Assembly (NCBI GenBank): GCA_003151515.1 | Contig: PLXS01000041.1 | Location: 62,001-126,000, forward strand | From: Opitutaceae bacterium | GTDB lineage: Bacteria > Verrucomicrobiota > Verrucomicrobiia > Opitutales > Opitutaceae | Length of the DNA: 64,000 nucleotides | Reading direction: 5' to 3' | In this document: in pieces, positions 1 through 7,607 of the stretch | Position numbering within the stretch: the stretch's first letter is position 1 | Layout of the letters: each line of letters begins with the position of its first letter | Notes under the pieces: model-generated | Told to the model about the DNA's origin: nothing | Databases searched by the model: none | Seen by the model: only the letters and a program-made list of their open reading frames with translations | Translations under genes and position numbers: made by a program

Positions 1-2930
1 GCCAGCAGGCGGCAGACCGCGAGGCCCAGGCCGGTCCCCCGGATGTTGTTCGTGCGCGCCGACTCGAGCCTCGTGAACTTCGTGAAGAGGGTCGCCATCT
101 CGGCCTCAGTCATCCCGGGCCCCTGGTCCTTGACGAAGTAGCGCACGCGGTCGTGGAAGCCGGGCGTCGCGCCGACGACGATCGGCTTGCCGCCGCCGAA
201 CTTGAGCGCGTTCGTGAGGTAGTTGAGCACGATCTGCTGCACCCGCGCCGAGTCGCCGATGAACTGCTCGGGCAGCCGGCCCGCTATCGACACCGAGATG
301 CTGCTTCCCTTGGCGCGGGCCTCCTCGTTCACCATCGCGACGCACTGCTCAAGGAGGATGCGCGGCGAGAACGGCGCCGAGCGAAGCTCGATCTTGCCGG
401 CCTCGATCTTCGAGAAGTCGAGAACGTCGTCGACCAGGGTCGCGAGCAGGTTGGCGCAGCTGTTGATCGAGTCCGTCAGGTGCTTCTGGCGCTCGTCCAT
501 GGGCGTGTCCTCGAAGGCCATGGCGAGGCCCAGGATGCCCTGGATCGGGTTTCGGATCTCGTGGCTCATGTTCGCGAGGAACTCGGACTTGGCCTCGTTT
601 GCCTTCTCGAGCTGCTCGGTCTTCTTCTTGACGAGGGCCTCGAGCCGGACGTTCTGGCGCCTGAGGAACGCGAGGCGCCACTGCAGCGCCCCGTAGAATC
701 CCGCGATCACCAGCAGAGCGAAGCCGACCAGGGCGGGCAGCGTCCGGTACCACGGGGGGAGGACCGTGAACCTCAGGACGGAGGCCGGGCCGGTCACGCC
801 CGCCTCGTTCACCAGGCGAACGGCGAACTCATAGTGGCCGCTCTGGAGGCCGGCCAGGAGGATGTGGTTGTCGCTCGTGGGCGCCGACCATTCGTTGCGG
901 CCCCCGGAAAGGCGCGTCTCGAAGCGGTACGCCGACCTCCGGCTGAATTCCACGGCAGAGAAATCGAAGCCGACGGAGTTCCTGTCGGCGGGAAGCCTCT
1001 CGTCCCGGCCGACGCTCGCAACGAGGAGCGGCGTCCGCGGCGTTTCGACCGGCTCGAGGTGGGCGGGATCGAGCCGGAGCAGGCCGTCGGAACCTCCGAC
1101 CCAGACGATGCCCCGGTTGTCCACGAACAGGGACAATACCTCGCCCAGCTGCGGAAGCCCGGGCACGGCGTACGGCTTCCACGAATTCTGCCCATTCGGG
1201 GCCACAGAGAGGCGTCCTATGACAGGAGTCCTCTTGCCCTCGGTGAAGGGGCTCTCAAAGGCAATCCACATGGAGCCGGATGCGTCGCAGTTCGATGTCG
1301 CAACGGCTGCCGCCTTAGGAGTGGCATCAAGAGGAACCGGCGGCCTTCCAAAGCTCGAGTAGAGCTTTGCGCCGCTCCTCGTGAATACCGCGACGTAGTC
1401 ACCCACCCGCGAAACGGCGACCGGCGTTGTCTCATCCTCTCCCGTTGGTCCGCCGACCCGTATCCGCTGCGCCGGGGCGTTGCCACGCCGGTCAATGAGA
1501 TAGGCGCCATTCTTCAAGGTGGCGACCCAGATGTTTCCATCACGGTCCTCCGCCATGCTTGTCGGCCCGTCGGGAACGTGCCCAAGCATCGCTGCTGCAG
1601 GGCCGTTTTCGGCGTTCTCAACAACCCGCATTACGTCGTAATTGCTAACAGCTATGAAGCTGCCGGGTTCAGTCGACGATGGGCGGAAGAGGAAGATGTC
1701 GTTGATGGAGGAGAACACCTTGTTGACGTGCCCCAGTCCAATCCGGTCGACTCGCTTGAATCCCGCGGCGTAAACCGATCCGTCCTTTGAGGTCTCCAAA
1801 CTGTAATAAAGGCCGGACATCTCCGGCAGAGAGTGAAAAGGTTCGGGTGAGCCGCCGATAGGGAGGCCAAAGACCCCCTCGGCTGTCGCGACTAACACCT
1901 CGTTGCCACATTGAGCGATGCTGTGGCTCGGCTTTCCCGTTAGGCCCTGCCTGGAATCGAATGCCGTAACACCTGAAACAAAATCGATTCGGGTGATGCC
2001 CACAGGAGAGGTGGCCCACACGGCGCCGTCGTGCGCCGTGAAGAGCGAATAGGTGGTTCGTGAGAGCATGCCGGCATCGGTGCTAAGCGTCCTCTTAAGA
2101 TTTCCCGTAGGTCCAACGACGGCTATGCCGCCAAGAACGGTGCCAAGGCAAAGATCGCCATCCGGAAGCCGGCAGACCGAGACCAGGGCGTTCTTGCGGA
2201 TGAACGCTGAAAGCTCAGCACCGAATTCGGTAGCCTTTCCATTCTTGTAGCTGAGCGGGCCGTCCGTGGTGCCGATGAGCCAGCCCGACGGACCGTCCTC
2301 TATCCAGACGGCGCCGGAGTTGTTCAGCGTCTCTGCTGATATGAACTTGTGGAGGCCGTCGGAATTCAGGGACCAGATGCCGGTTGGGGAATGACTGATG
2401 TAGATGATCCCGTCGACCTGGTTCGCAATCAGCCGCCTTGCACCCGGCATATTGTAAACCTTGAACGCGCTCCCATCCCAGAAAAGTATCCTATCCGCTG
2501 TGACAAACACGGCTCCATTTCCAAAAGCCATCGTCTGCCAGACATCGTGCAGCGCGCGGTCCTTCTCTGGAAGAAATCCGACCAATGAGTGATAGGTCGA
2601 CAGGCCCGATTCGGATTTGTCGAAATATCCGACCTCGTTGAAAGCGCCTACCCACAATCGGCCGTTGTTTCCGATGGACAGGCCTCGGACAAGGTAACTG
2701 CCCGGCACCACGTACGCCTTCCATCGCTCGCCATCGAAGCTGAGGACCTCATCGCCGCCGAAATAAAGCACGCCATTGCTGTCCTGGACAGAGATCCAAC
2801 TTTCGGCGCTCGCCCCGATATCGCGCGAAGTGAATCCGGTGACAATCGGGCTTCCCTGCTCAGAACGTCCCGCAATTGGGACCGCCAGTGCGATCACGCA
2901 GAGGCTGAGGGCCGATTTTAGGGGGCTCAC
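1..2930 (-). CDS. Beta-propeller sensor histidine kinase (3' end outside window)
   Basis: One continuous reading frame runs from a GTG at 2930 off the left edge (at least 976 codons). The N-terminus is a signal peptide. About 600 residues of short repeats follow, of the kind seen in two-component-regulator propeller domains (for example VWVGGSDGLLRLDP). Next come a Y_Y_Y-like beta-sandwich, one membrane helix near residue 730, a coiled coil, a HisKA dimerisation helix with the phospho-acceptor in MSHEIRNP (His790) and an HATPase domain whose GTGLGLAV G2 box lies at the window edge. Known relatives sense extracellular ligands and autophosphorylate in the cytoplasm. A receiver or DNA-binding domain may follow outside the window. 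The gene is divergent from the peptide/YcaO locus starting at 3078, so it is a candidate regulator of it (inference). Confidence 0.9.
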   Translation of the reverse strand, partial: MSPLKSALSLCVIALAVPIAGRSEQGSPIVTGFTSRDIGASAESWISVQDSNGVLYFGGDEVLSFDGERWKAYVVPGSYLVRGLSIGNNGRLWVGAFNEVGYFDKSESGLSTYHSLVGFLPEKDRALHDVWQTMAFGNGAVFVTADRILFWDGSAFKVYNMPGARRLIANQVDGIIYISHSPTGIWSLNSDGLHKFISAETLNNSGAVWIEDGPSGWLIGTTDGPLSYKNGKATEFGAELSAFIRKNALVSVCRLPDGDLCLGTVLGGIAVVGPTGNLKRTLSTDAGMLSRTTYSLFTAHDGAVWATSPVGITRIDFVSGVTAFDSRQGLTGKPSHSIAQCGNEVLVATAEGVFGLPIGGSPEPFHSLPEMSGLYYSLETSKDGSVYAAGFKRVDRIGLGHVNKVFSSINDIFLFRPSSTEPGSFIAVSNYDVMRVVENAENGPAAAMLGHVPDGPTSMAEDRDGNIWVATLKNGAYLIDRRGNAPAQRIRVGGPTGEDETTPVAVSRVGDYVAVFTRSGAKLYSSFGRPPVPLDATPKAAAVATSNCDASGSMWIAFESPFTEGKRTPVIGRLSVAPNGQNSWKPYAVPGLPQLGEVLSLFVDNRGIVWVGGSDGLLRLDPAHLEPVETPRTPLLVASVGRDERLPADRNSVGFDFSAVEFSRRSAYRFETRLSGGRNEWSAPTSDNHILLAGLQSGHYEFAVRLVNEAGVTGPASVLRFTVLPPWYRTLPALVGFALLVIAGFYGALQWRLAFLRRQNVRLEALVKKKTEQLEKANEAKSEFLANMSHEIRNPIQGILGLAMAFEDTPMDERQKHLTDSINSCANLLATLVDDVLDFSKIEAGKIELRSAPFSPRILLEQCVAMVNEEARAKGSSISVSIAGRLPEQFIGDSARVQQIVLNYLTNALKFGGGKPIVVGATPGFHDRVRYFVKDQGPGMTEAEMATLFTKFTRLESARTNNIRGTGLGLAVCRLL

Positions 2931-3077
2931 GGTTTTTGCTCTCTGAATCAACTGGCGACAGGTTCGGCGGGCGCTGGCAAGCTCCGCGTGACTACGGGAA
3001 AAGACGTAAGCGCGGGCATCAAATTATGCGATTATTGAATTCGGCTCACGGGGGAGAATTGAGCTAACTCGAGTCCG
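2931..3077. promoter_or_regulatory. Divergent intergenic region, sensor kinase / peptide-YcaO locus
   Basis: This 147-bp gap separates the kinase (minus) from the peptide gene (plus) and must hold both promoters. An AT-rich block at about 3019-3045 stands out from the surrounding GC-rich DNA. A purine-rich GGGGGAGAA lies near 3050-3058 but about 20 nt from the ATG at 3078, too far for a normal ribosome binding site. No clear -35/-10 pair could be assigned. Confidence 0.4.
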
Positions 3078-3260
3078 ATGAAAACCTTCAAACGTACCTC
3101 GTTCGGAATCATATCGAGCCTGCTGCTTGCAGTAGGCCTTGTCGGCGCAGCCCAGCAGCTGGATCCGCTGTCCAAATCGATCGTCATCGACAAGGGCTCA
3201 AACGTCGACATTACGCCGGCGCCAAACTGCGCGGCGCCCTGTTTATTCGCCGACAAATAG
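3078..3260 (+). CDS. Small secreted-type peptide, candidate RiPP precursor
   Basis: The gene encodes 60 residues. The N-terminus has the layout of a signal peptide: Lys/Arg-rich MKTFKR, then a hydrophobic stretch to residue 22, then a GAAQQ cleavage-like site. The remaining ~35 residues are polar and end in TPAPNCAAPCLFADK, with Cys51 and Cys55 separated by three residues. There is no lipobox. It lies 43 nt upstream of a YcaO gene in the same direction. YcaO enzymes of known function modify the backbone amides of peptides or the protein MCR, often at Cys, Ser or Thr, so a precursor role is a reasonable inference. A Sec-type leader is unusual for a cytosolically modified precursor, so it could instead be an ordinary small exported protein. 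I recognise no family. Confidence 0.6.
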   Translation: MKTFKRTSFGIISSLLLAVGLVGAAQQLDPLSKSIVIDKGSNVDITPAPNCAAPCLFADK

Positions 3261-3303
3261 GCTTGGGCCAAGTTGACCGAAAACCCTGACACGAGAGGAT
3301 ACC

Positions 3304-4197
3304 ATGATCAGCGTCGCAGGCTACCGCTACAGAAACGTCCTTGAGACAGAGGGAGGGCCCGTTTCGCGGGTCATGCTTCGCGAGTTCCCGGTCTACGGGC
3401 GCCCGATGTTCCAGGCCAACGCCTGGCTCTCCGACAAGGTCGTGTCGCACAAGAAGAGGTTCGCCCTCTACAGCGACGCGGACGGGACCGGCACCGCCGA
3501 CACGCCCATGGTGGCGCGCTACATGGCCATCTCCGAAACCATGGAGCGCTGGGCATACCGGGTTAAGGTGAGGGCCATGGATCGGGAGCTCTACGGCTTC
3601 GACATCGACGAGTCCTCGAACGGCATGGCCGCGTTCCCCGGGCTGTTCCGCTCTGAGGCCAAGCGGCGCGCGCAGCTGGAGGCGGTCGAGCGGGTGAGCA
3701 TCATCTCGTGGTGGGAGGGTGTGATAGACGGCGAGGTCCGTCAGACCGACTGGCCGGGAATCAGCGCCCTCGTGCTGCCGAGCCCCATCGGATACGGAGT
3801 CACCGTCGTCGCCTTCCGCCAGGTGACCGAGGACTGCTTCGCCTACGGCCAGGGCGCCGCGGTGAACGTCTTCGGCGCATGCGAGAGGGCGGTGATGGAG
3901 CTGGCCCGAAACGAGTATGTCCTGGGCCTTCGGCGGGTGTCCGTGGGTCTGGCCGTGCAGGACAAGCCCTCGGACCTCTTCGAGAGGCGCTGCCTGTTCT
4001 TCTCGACCGCGGAGGGCCACGCGATGTTCCAGGACAGGATCAACCGCAGGATAACCGGGCCGCGTTTCCGCTCGGAAATCATCTGCGACACGGAAATCGA
4101 GGGGCCCTGGTCGGAGTATGCGTCGGTCTGGCGCACGCTTGTCCGGCCTCCGACGACGGAGTTCCTGGTCAACTCGGAGAAGTACTTCTTCTGGTAA
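3304..4197 (+). CDS. Stand-alone YcaO-family protein
   Basis: This 297-residue protein has the three conserved ATP-binding segments of YcaO enzymes. They are an ExxER helix (ISETMER, Glu78-Arg82), the SNGMAA...LEAVER segment (Ser105 to Arg130) and a third helix after GQGAAVN (ERAVMEL, Glu194-Glu199). YcaO proteins phosphorylate a peptide amide to make azolines, thioamides or amidines. This one is shorter than typical RiPP YcaOs, lacks a fused E1-like or leader-binding domain and ends in EKYFFW rather than a Pro-rich tail; no TfuA or E1-like partner is adjacent. The start is supported by GAGAGG 6-10 nt upstream. It follows the small peptide gene and precedes an FMN dehydrogenase. Substrate and product are unknown. 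Confidence 0.85.
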   Translation: MISVAGYRYRNVLETEGGPVSRVMLREFPVYGRPMFQANAWLSDKVVSHKKRFALYSDADGTGTADTPMVARYMAISETMERWAYRVKVRAMDRELYGFDIDESSNGMAAFPGLFRSEAKRRAQLEAVERVSIISWWEGVIDGEVRQTDWPGISALVLPSPIGYGVTVVAFRQVTEDCFAYGQGAAVNVFGACERAVMELARNEYVLGLRRVSVGLAVQDKPSDLFERRCLFFSTAEGHAMFQDRINRRITGPRFRSEIICDTEIEGPWSEYASVWRTLVRPPTTEFLVNSEKYFFW

Positions 4198-4199
4198 GA

Positions 4200-4217
4200 G
4201 GGCTGGGGGCTCAGCCC
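4200..4217 (+). terminator. Short hairpin after the YcaO gene
   Basis: GGGCTG (4200-4205) pairs with CAGCCC (4212-4217) around a six-base loop, starting 3 nt past the YcaO stop codon. No T-run follows, so it may be a weak terminator, an mRNA-stabilising stem or chance. Confidence 0.3.
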
Positions 4218-4273
4218 GGTCCCCGCTAGAGAGGGGCGCGGCGCGCTCGACCATTGGGCCGCCGCGTATCCCC

Positions 4274-4303
4274 TTGCCTGCCTGCCGCCGGCCCGGGCAT
4301 AAT
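4274..4303 (+). promoter_or_regulatory. Possible sigma-70-type promoter before the FMN dehydrogenase
   Basis: TTGCCT (4274-4279) and CATAAT (4298-4303) are separated by 18 nt, about 10 nt upstream of the ATG at 4314. Transcription from here would give an almost leaderless mRNA. The assignment rests on consensus similarity only. Confidence 0.35.
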
Positions 4304-4313
4304 CCGCCCGAAG

Positions 4314-5381
4314 ATGGCTGATCCCCTAGACCTCAGGGATTACGAGCGTATGGCGCCCGGGCACATGTCGGAGATGGCCTGGGAGTATCTGCGGGGCGGG
4401 GCGGGCGACGAGCACACGATCCGCTGGAATGAGGAGGCCTACCAGCGCCTGCGCCTCATGCCGAGGCACCTGGTCGACGTGTCCCGGCTGGACACGGGCG
4501 TCTGCCTGTTCGGCCGCAGGCTGAGCCATCCGGTCATGCTCGCACCGGTGGCCTACCAGAAGCTCATGCACGCCGACGGCGAGCTCGAGATGGTCCGGGG
4601 CGCCGCCGCGGCGGAAGCCGCGGTCGTGCTGAGCAGCTTCTCGACGGTCACGCTCGAGGACGTGGCCGGGGCGGCGAAGACCCCGCTCTGGTTCCAGCTC
4701 TACATCCAGCCGGACCGCGAGTTCACGCGCGGGCTCGTGGGCCGCGCCGAGGCCGCGGGATACGCGGCCCTGGTCGTGACCGTTGACACGCCCGTGCTCG
4801 GGGCCCGCTACAGGGAGCAGCGCATGAGCTTTGCCCTGCCGCCCGGGATGGTGCAGGCGAACCTGAAGGGGCTTGCGACCGCGACGGGCGACCACAGGCC
4901 CAAGGGGCAGCAGATCTACAGCGCCGTCCTGGACCCCAGGCTGTCCTGGAAGGACATAGATTGGCTTCGCTCGATCACACGGCTTCCGATCGTGCTAAAG
5001 GGGGTGCTCAACCCCGATGACGCCGCGCGGGCGGTGGAGGCGGGAGCATCCGGCCTCATCGTGTCCAACCACGGGGGGCGCAACATGGACACGGTTCCGG
5101 CGACGATCGACGCGCTGCCGGCCGTCTCGGCGAGGGTGGCCGGCAGGATCCCGGTTCTCGTCGACGGTGGTATCAGGAGGGGGACCGATGTCCTCAAGGC
5201 GCTCGCGCTTGGCGCTTCCGCGGTGCTCATTGGAAGGCCCTACGTGCACGGACTCGCCATCGGCGGGGCGCTGGGCGTCTGCCACGTCGTGCGGATCCTG
5301 CGCCGCGAGCTCGAGATGGCCATGGCGCTTTCCGGAAGGACGTCGATCGAGCAGGTCGACGCCTCGCTCATCCTGCGCTGA
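4314..5381 (+). CDS. FMN-dependent alpha-hydroxy-acid dehydrogenase/oxidase family
   Basis: This 355-residue TIM-barrel protein belongs to the glycolate oxidase / L-lactate dehydrogenase / mycofactocin MftD family. It keeps the active-site Tyr near residue 25 (EYLRGGAGDE), FQLY (128-130), the flavin-contacting Lys in LKG (229) and the catalytic base with its Arg in SNHGGR (His253, Arg256). It should therefore be catalytically competent, oxidising a 2-hydroxy acid or, as in MftD, a peptide-derived centre. The frame is open to 4254, but MADPLDL at 4314 matches the usual family N-terminus. It follows the YcaO gene by 116 nt on the same strand, so it could be a peptide-modifying dehydrogenase or simple lactate metabolism; the gap with its own possible promoter leaves both open. 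Confidence 0.88.
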   Translation: MADPLDLRDYERMAPGHMSEMAWEYLRGGAGDEHTIRWNEEAYQRLRLMPRHLVDVSRLDTGVCLFGRRLSHPVMLAPVAYQKLMHADGELEMVRGAAAAEAAVVLSSFSTVTLEDVAGAAKTPLWFQLYIQPDREFTRGLVGRAEAAGYAALVVTVDTPVLGARYREQRMSFALPPGMVQANLKGLATATGDHRPKGQQIYSAVLDPRLSWKDIDWLRSITRLPIVLKGVLNPDDAARAVEAGASGLIVSNHGGRNMDTVPATIDALPAVSARVAGRIPVLVDGGIRRGTDVLKALALGASAVLIGRPYVHGLAIGGALGVCHVVRILRRELEMAMALSGRTSIEQVDASLILR

Positions 5382-5517
5382 AGCGCGGGGCCGGACCCCG
5401 CCTGGCATCGGGGCGAAAGATCGAGGAACAGGGCCGCCCGCCCGGGCGGATTTCGGGCTCCCATTCTCGAGCGTGAACACGGGTGAAAGAAAGGCGTCTG
5501 CAAAACCCAGTCTTTGC

Positions 5518-5561
5518 TTGACCTTTGTGGGTCAAAGTGGGTTGAAATGGAGCATTGTGGG
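5518..5561 (+). promoter_or_regulatory. MraZ operator: four TGGG-type repeats at 10-bp spacing
   Basis: TGGG occurs at 5528, 5538 and 5558, with TGGA at 5548, giving an exact 10-bp period. MraZ is known to repress the dcw promoter by binding a short array of such repeats. A TTGACC (5518-5523) just upstream could be the -35 hexamer, which would place the array over the promoter. The array also shows that the long open frame from 5514 is not coding and that mraZ starts downstream at 5586. Confidence 0.8.
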
Positions 5562-5585
5562 ACGAGTTCATCGCCCACTTTCCCC

Positions 5586-6038
5586 ATGGCGCATCCCGGC
5601 AAAGAATATTTCACGGGCCTTTTTAGGCATACCCTCGACGACAAGGGTCGCGTCACGATCCCCTCGGCTTGGCGCGAGGCGCACCTGGACGGGGACGTCT
5701 TTTTGGCGACGCCGCACCCCGACGGTTACGTGGCGGTGCTGCCGCCGTCGGAGGTCGACAAGCTCCACGCAAAGATCGCGCAGATGGCGCTGAGCGACGG
5801 CGCCGGCCAGGACTTCGCGTCCCGGTTCTTCGCGCGCACGCAGTCTTTCGCATTCGACAAGCAGGGACGCGTCGGCCTGACGGCCGATTTGCTGGAGCAC
5901 GCCGGGATCTCCAAGGAGGCGGTCCTCGTCGGCTCCCTAACGAAGTTCAACCTCTATTCACCCTCCCGCTGGAAGAAGGTCGAGGCGCGCACGTCCGGCG
6001 AGAATTTCGGCGACATCATGCGCCGCCTCGGAATCTAA
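5586..6038 (+). CDS. mraZ: Transcriptional regulator MraZ
   Basis: This 150-residue protein opens with the typical FTGLFRHTLDDKGRVTIP and has a second AbrB/SpoVT-like half with SFAFDKQGRVGL and LVGSLTKFNLYSP. MraZ is a ring-forming DNA-binding protein that represses its own dcw operon. Start 5586 (MAHPGKEYF) is preferred over 5514 because the operator repeats occupy the intervening DNA. It is the first gene of the cluster. Confidence 0.93.
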   Translation: MAHPGKEYFTGLFRHTLDDKGRVTIPSAWREAHLDGDVFLATPHPDGYVAVLPPSEVDKLHAKIAQMALSDGAGQDFASRFFARTQSFAFDKQGRVGLTADLLEHAGISKEAVLVGSLTKFNLYSPSRWKKVEARTSGENFGDIMRRLGI

Positions 6039-6041
6039 ACA

Positions 6042-6259
6042 TGCGACATATAGCACGCATCTCCGCGACCGGCGCCCTCCTGAAGAAGGCGGCCAAGCTT
6101 GCTGCCTCCCACACCTTCCCCGCCTGGATAGACGCGTCCGAGAGCGGCGTTGTGCCCGCCACCGTTGTCCCACGCGTCCGGGACGCCCTGGTGCTGCGCC
6201 TCGTGGCCGGCCGCCGGGCCCGCGAGCGAACACTCGCCCATGCAACTGCAGCACATTGA
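6042..6259 (+). CDS. Possible small ORF between mraZ and rsmH
   Basis: An ATG three bases after the mraZ stop opens a 72-codon frame (MRHIARISATGALLKKAAKL...) that would overlap the upstream candidate start of rsmH. Similarity to any family is not recognised and no ribosome binding site is visible. It fills an otherwise unexplained ~230-nt gap in a cluster where most genes touch or overlap. It may equally be a leader region without coding function. Confidence 0.22.
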
Positions 6260-6275
6260 TTTCGCGCAAGCGAGC

Positions 6276-7196
6276 ATGACCCCCGGTCACGAGCCCGTCC
6301 TCCTCGGCGAGGTGATGGGGTTCCTGTCGCCGGTGCCCGGCGGCAGGTACCTGGACTGCACGTTCGGGGGCGGGGGGCACTCCAAGGCGCTGCTTGAGGC
6401 CGCCGACGGCACTGAAGTTATTGCACTGGACAGGGACCCGGAGGCCGTGGCCCGTGCCGGCGCGCTTTCCGGGGCGTTTCCGGGAAGGTTTCAGCTCATC
6501 GACCGCGATTTCGGGCGGCTCGAGTCGCTCGGGCAGACGGACTTCGACGGCATCCTGTTCGATTTCGGCCTCTCGTCGTACCAGCTGAACGACTCGGGGC
6601 GCGGCTTCTCCTTCCGCGGGGACGGTCCGGCGGACATGAGGATGGACCCGCGCTGCGGCGTGCCCGCGTCCCGCTGGCTCGAGACCGCGACCGAGGCGAT
6701 GCTCGTGCGCGCGGTGAGGGACTTTGGCGAGGAGGCGAACTGGCGGCGGGTGGTGCGCGCCCTCGTGGCCGCCAGGGGAACCGGGGCCCTGGGCAGGACG
6801 GCCTCGCTCGCGGAGGTGATCTCAAACGCCATCCCGGCGCGCGACAGGCGCGAGTCGAGGATCCACCCCGCGACGCGCGCCTTCCAGGGCATAAGGATAG
6901 CCGTGAACGACGAGCTGGGCTCCATCGAGCAGGCCCTGCCGGCGGCCTTCGCAAAGCTCAGGCGCGCCGGCGTGCTCTGCGCCATAAGCTTCCACTCGCT
7001 CGAGGACAGGCTGGTGAAGCAGTTCTTCCGTCGGATGTGCGGGCAGCCGGAGAGCGCCGAGGACGCAACGCCGAAGGACCTGAGGCGCATCCTCGCCGAG
7101 CCCCTGACGAACCGTCCCGTGACCCCCTCCCGGGCCGAGGCCGAGGCCAACCCGCGAAGCCGCTCGGCGAAGCTGCGGGCCATTAGGAGGCTCTGA
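6276..7196 (+). CDS. rsmH: 16S rRNA (cytosine-1402-N4)-methyltransferase RsmH
   Basis: RsmH (MraW) transfers a methyl group from SAM to C1402 of 16S rRNA. The protein has the family N-terminus HEPVLLGEVMGFL, the SAM-binding DCTFGGGGHSKALL, ILFDFGLSSYQL and the C-terminal ISFHSLEDRLVKQFF motif. From 6276 it is 306 residues, the usual size; an in-frame ATG at 6240 would add 12 residues. Its TGA overlaps the ATG of the ftsL-like gene by one base. Confidence 0.95.
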   Translation: MTPGHEPVLLGEVMGFLSPVPGGRYLDCTFGGGGHSKALLEAADGTEVIALDRDPEAVARAGALSGAFPGRFQLIDRDFGRLESLGQTDFDGILFDFGLSSYQLNDSGRGFSFRGDGPADMRMDPRCGVPASRWLETATEAMLVRAVRDFGEEANWRRVVRALVAARGTGALGRTASLAEVISNAIPARDRRESRIHPATRAFQGIRIAVNDELGSIEQALPAAFAKLRRAGVLCAISFHSLEDRLVKQFFRRMCGQPESAEDATPKDLRRILAEPLTNRPVTPSRAEAEANPRSRSAKLRAIRRL

Positions 7197-7594
7197 TGCG
7201 CACCCGCGGCAACACCGGGGCCAGGGCCTTCGTGAACCAGTTCATGGTCTACGCCCTTTTCGCCATCTGCAGCAGCGCGTCGATCGGCCTGGGGACCGTC
7301 TGGATGCGCCACCAGATCTCGTTGGTAGCCAACGAGAACAAGGATTTTGAGACGGTGATAGCAAAGGTGGAGCACCAGATCGAGGAGACCGACGCCGCGA
7401 TCGCTGCGGAGCAGGACCCGACGGTGCTCAACCGCAAGAACATCGGGTGGAGGCTGGGCCTCGTTCCGCCCGGCGAGACGCAGGTGCGCCGGGTGACCGA
7501 GGATCCCGTGGCGCGCCTGTTCGCAATCCAGAACCGCAAACTCTTCGGGGAGGGCCAGGCGACGATAAACCTCAAGGTCGCCCTGGCACACTGA
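7196..7594 (+). CDS. ftsL: FtsL-like bitopic division protein
   Basis: A 132-residue protein with one membrane helix near residues 16-36 followed by a charged helical stretch (NENKDFETVIAKVEHQIEETDAAIAAEQ) that could form a coiled coil. Its position between rsmH and ftsI is the canonical ftsL position. FtsL sequences are poorly conserved, so topology and synteny carry the call. It starts at the TGATG junction with rsmH and ends 13 nt before ftsI. Confidence 0.72.
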   Translation: MRTRGNTGARAFVNQFMVYALFAICSSASIGLGTVWMRHQISLVANENKDFETVIAKVEHQIEETDAAIAAEQDPTVLNRKNIGWRLGLVPPGETQVRRVTEDPVARLFAIQNRKLFGEGQATINLKVALAH

Positions 7595-7607
7595 CGCCTG
7601 CAGACCC

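Noticed and set aside
153-1790. 545-codon plus-strand open frame over the sensor kinase
   Set aside because: It is antisense to the kinase, whose minus-strand translation shows clear propeller, Y_Y_Y and HisKA features. GC-rich codon use keeps the opposite frame open.
3078-3260. Peptide as a lipoprotein
   Set aside because: There is no Cys at the predicted cleavage site; both Cys residues lie near the C-terminus.
5514-5585. N-terminal extension of mraZ
   Set aside because: The segment contains the 10-bp-spaced MraZ repeats, and the family N-terminus begins just downstream at 5586.
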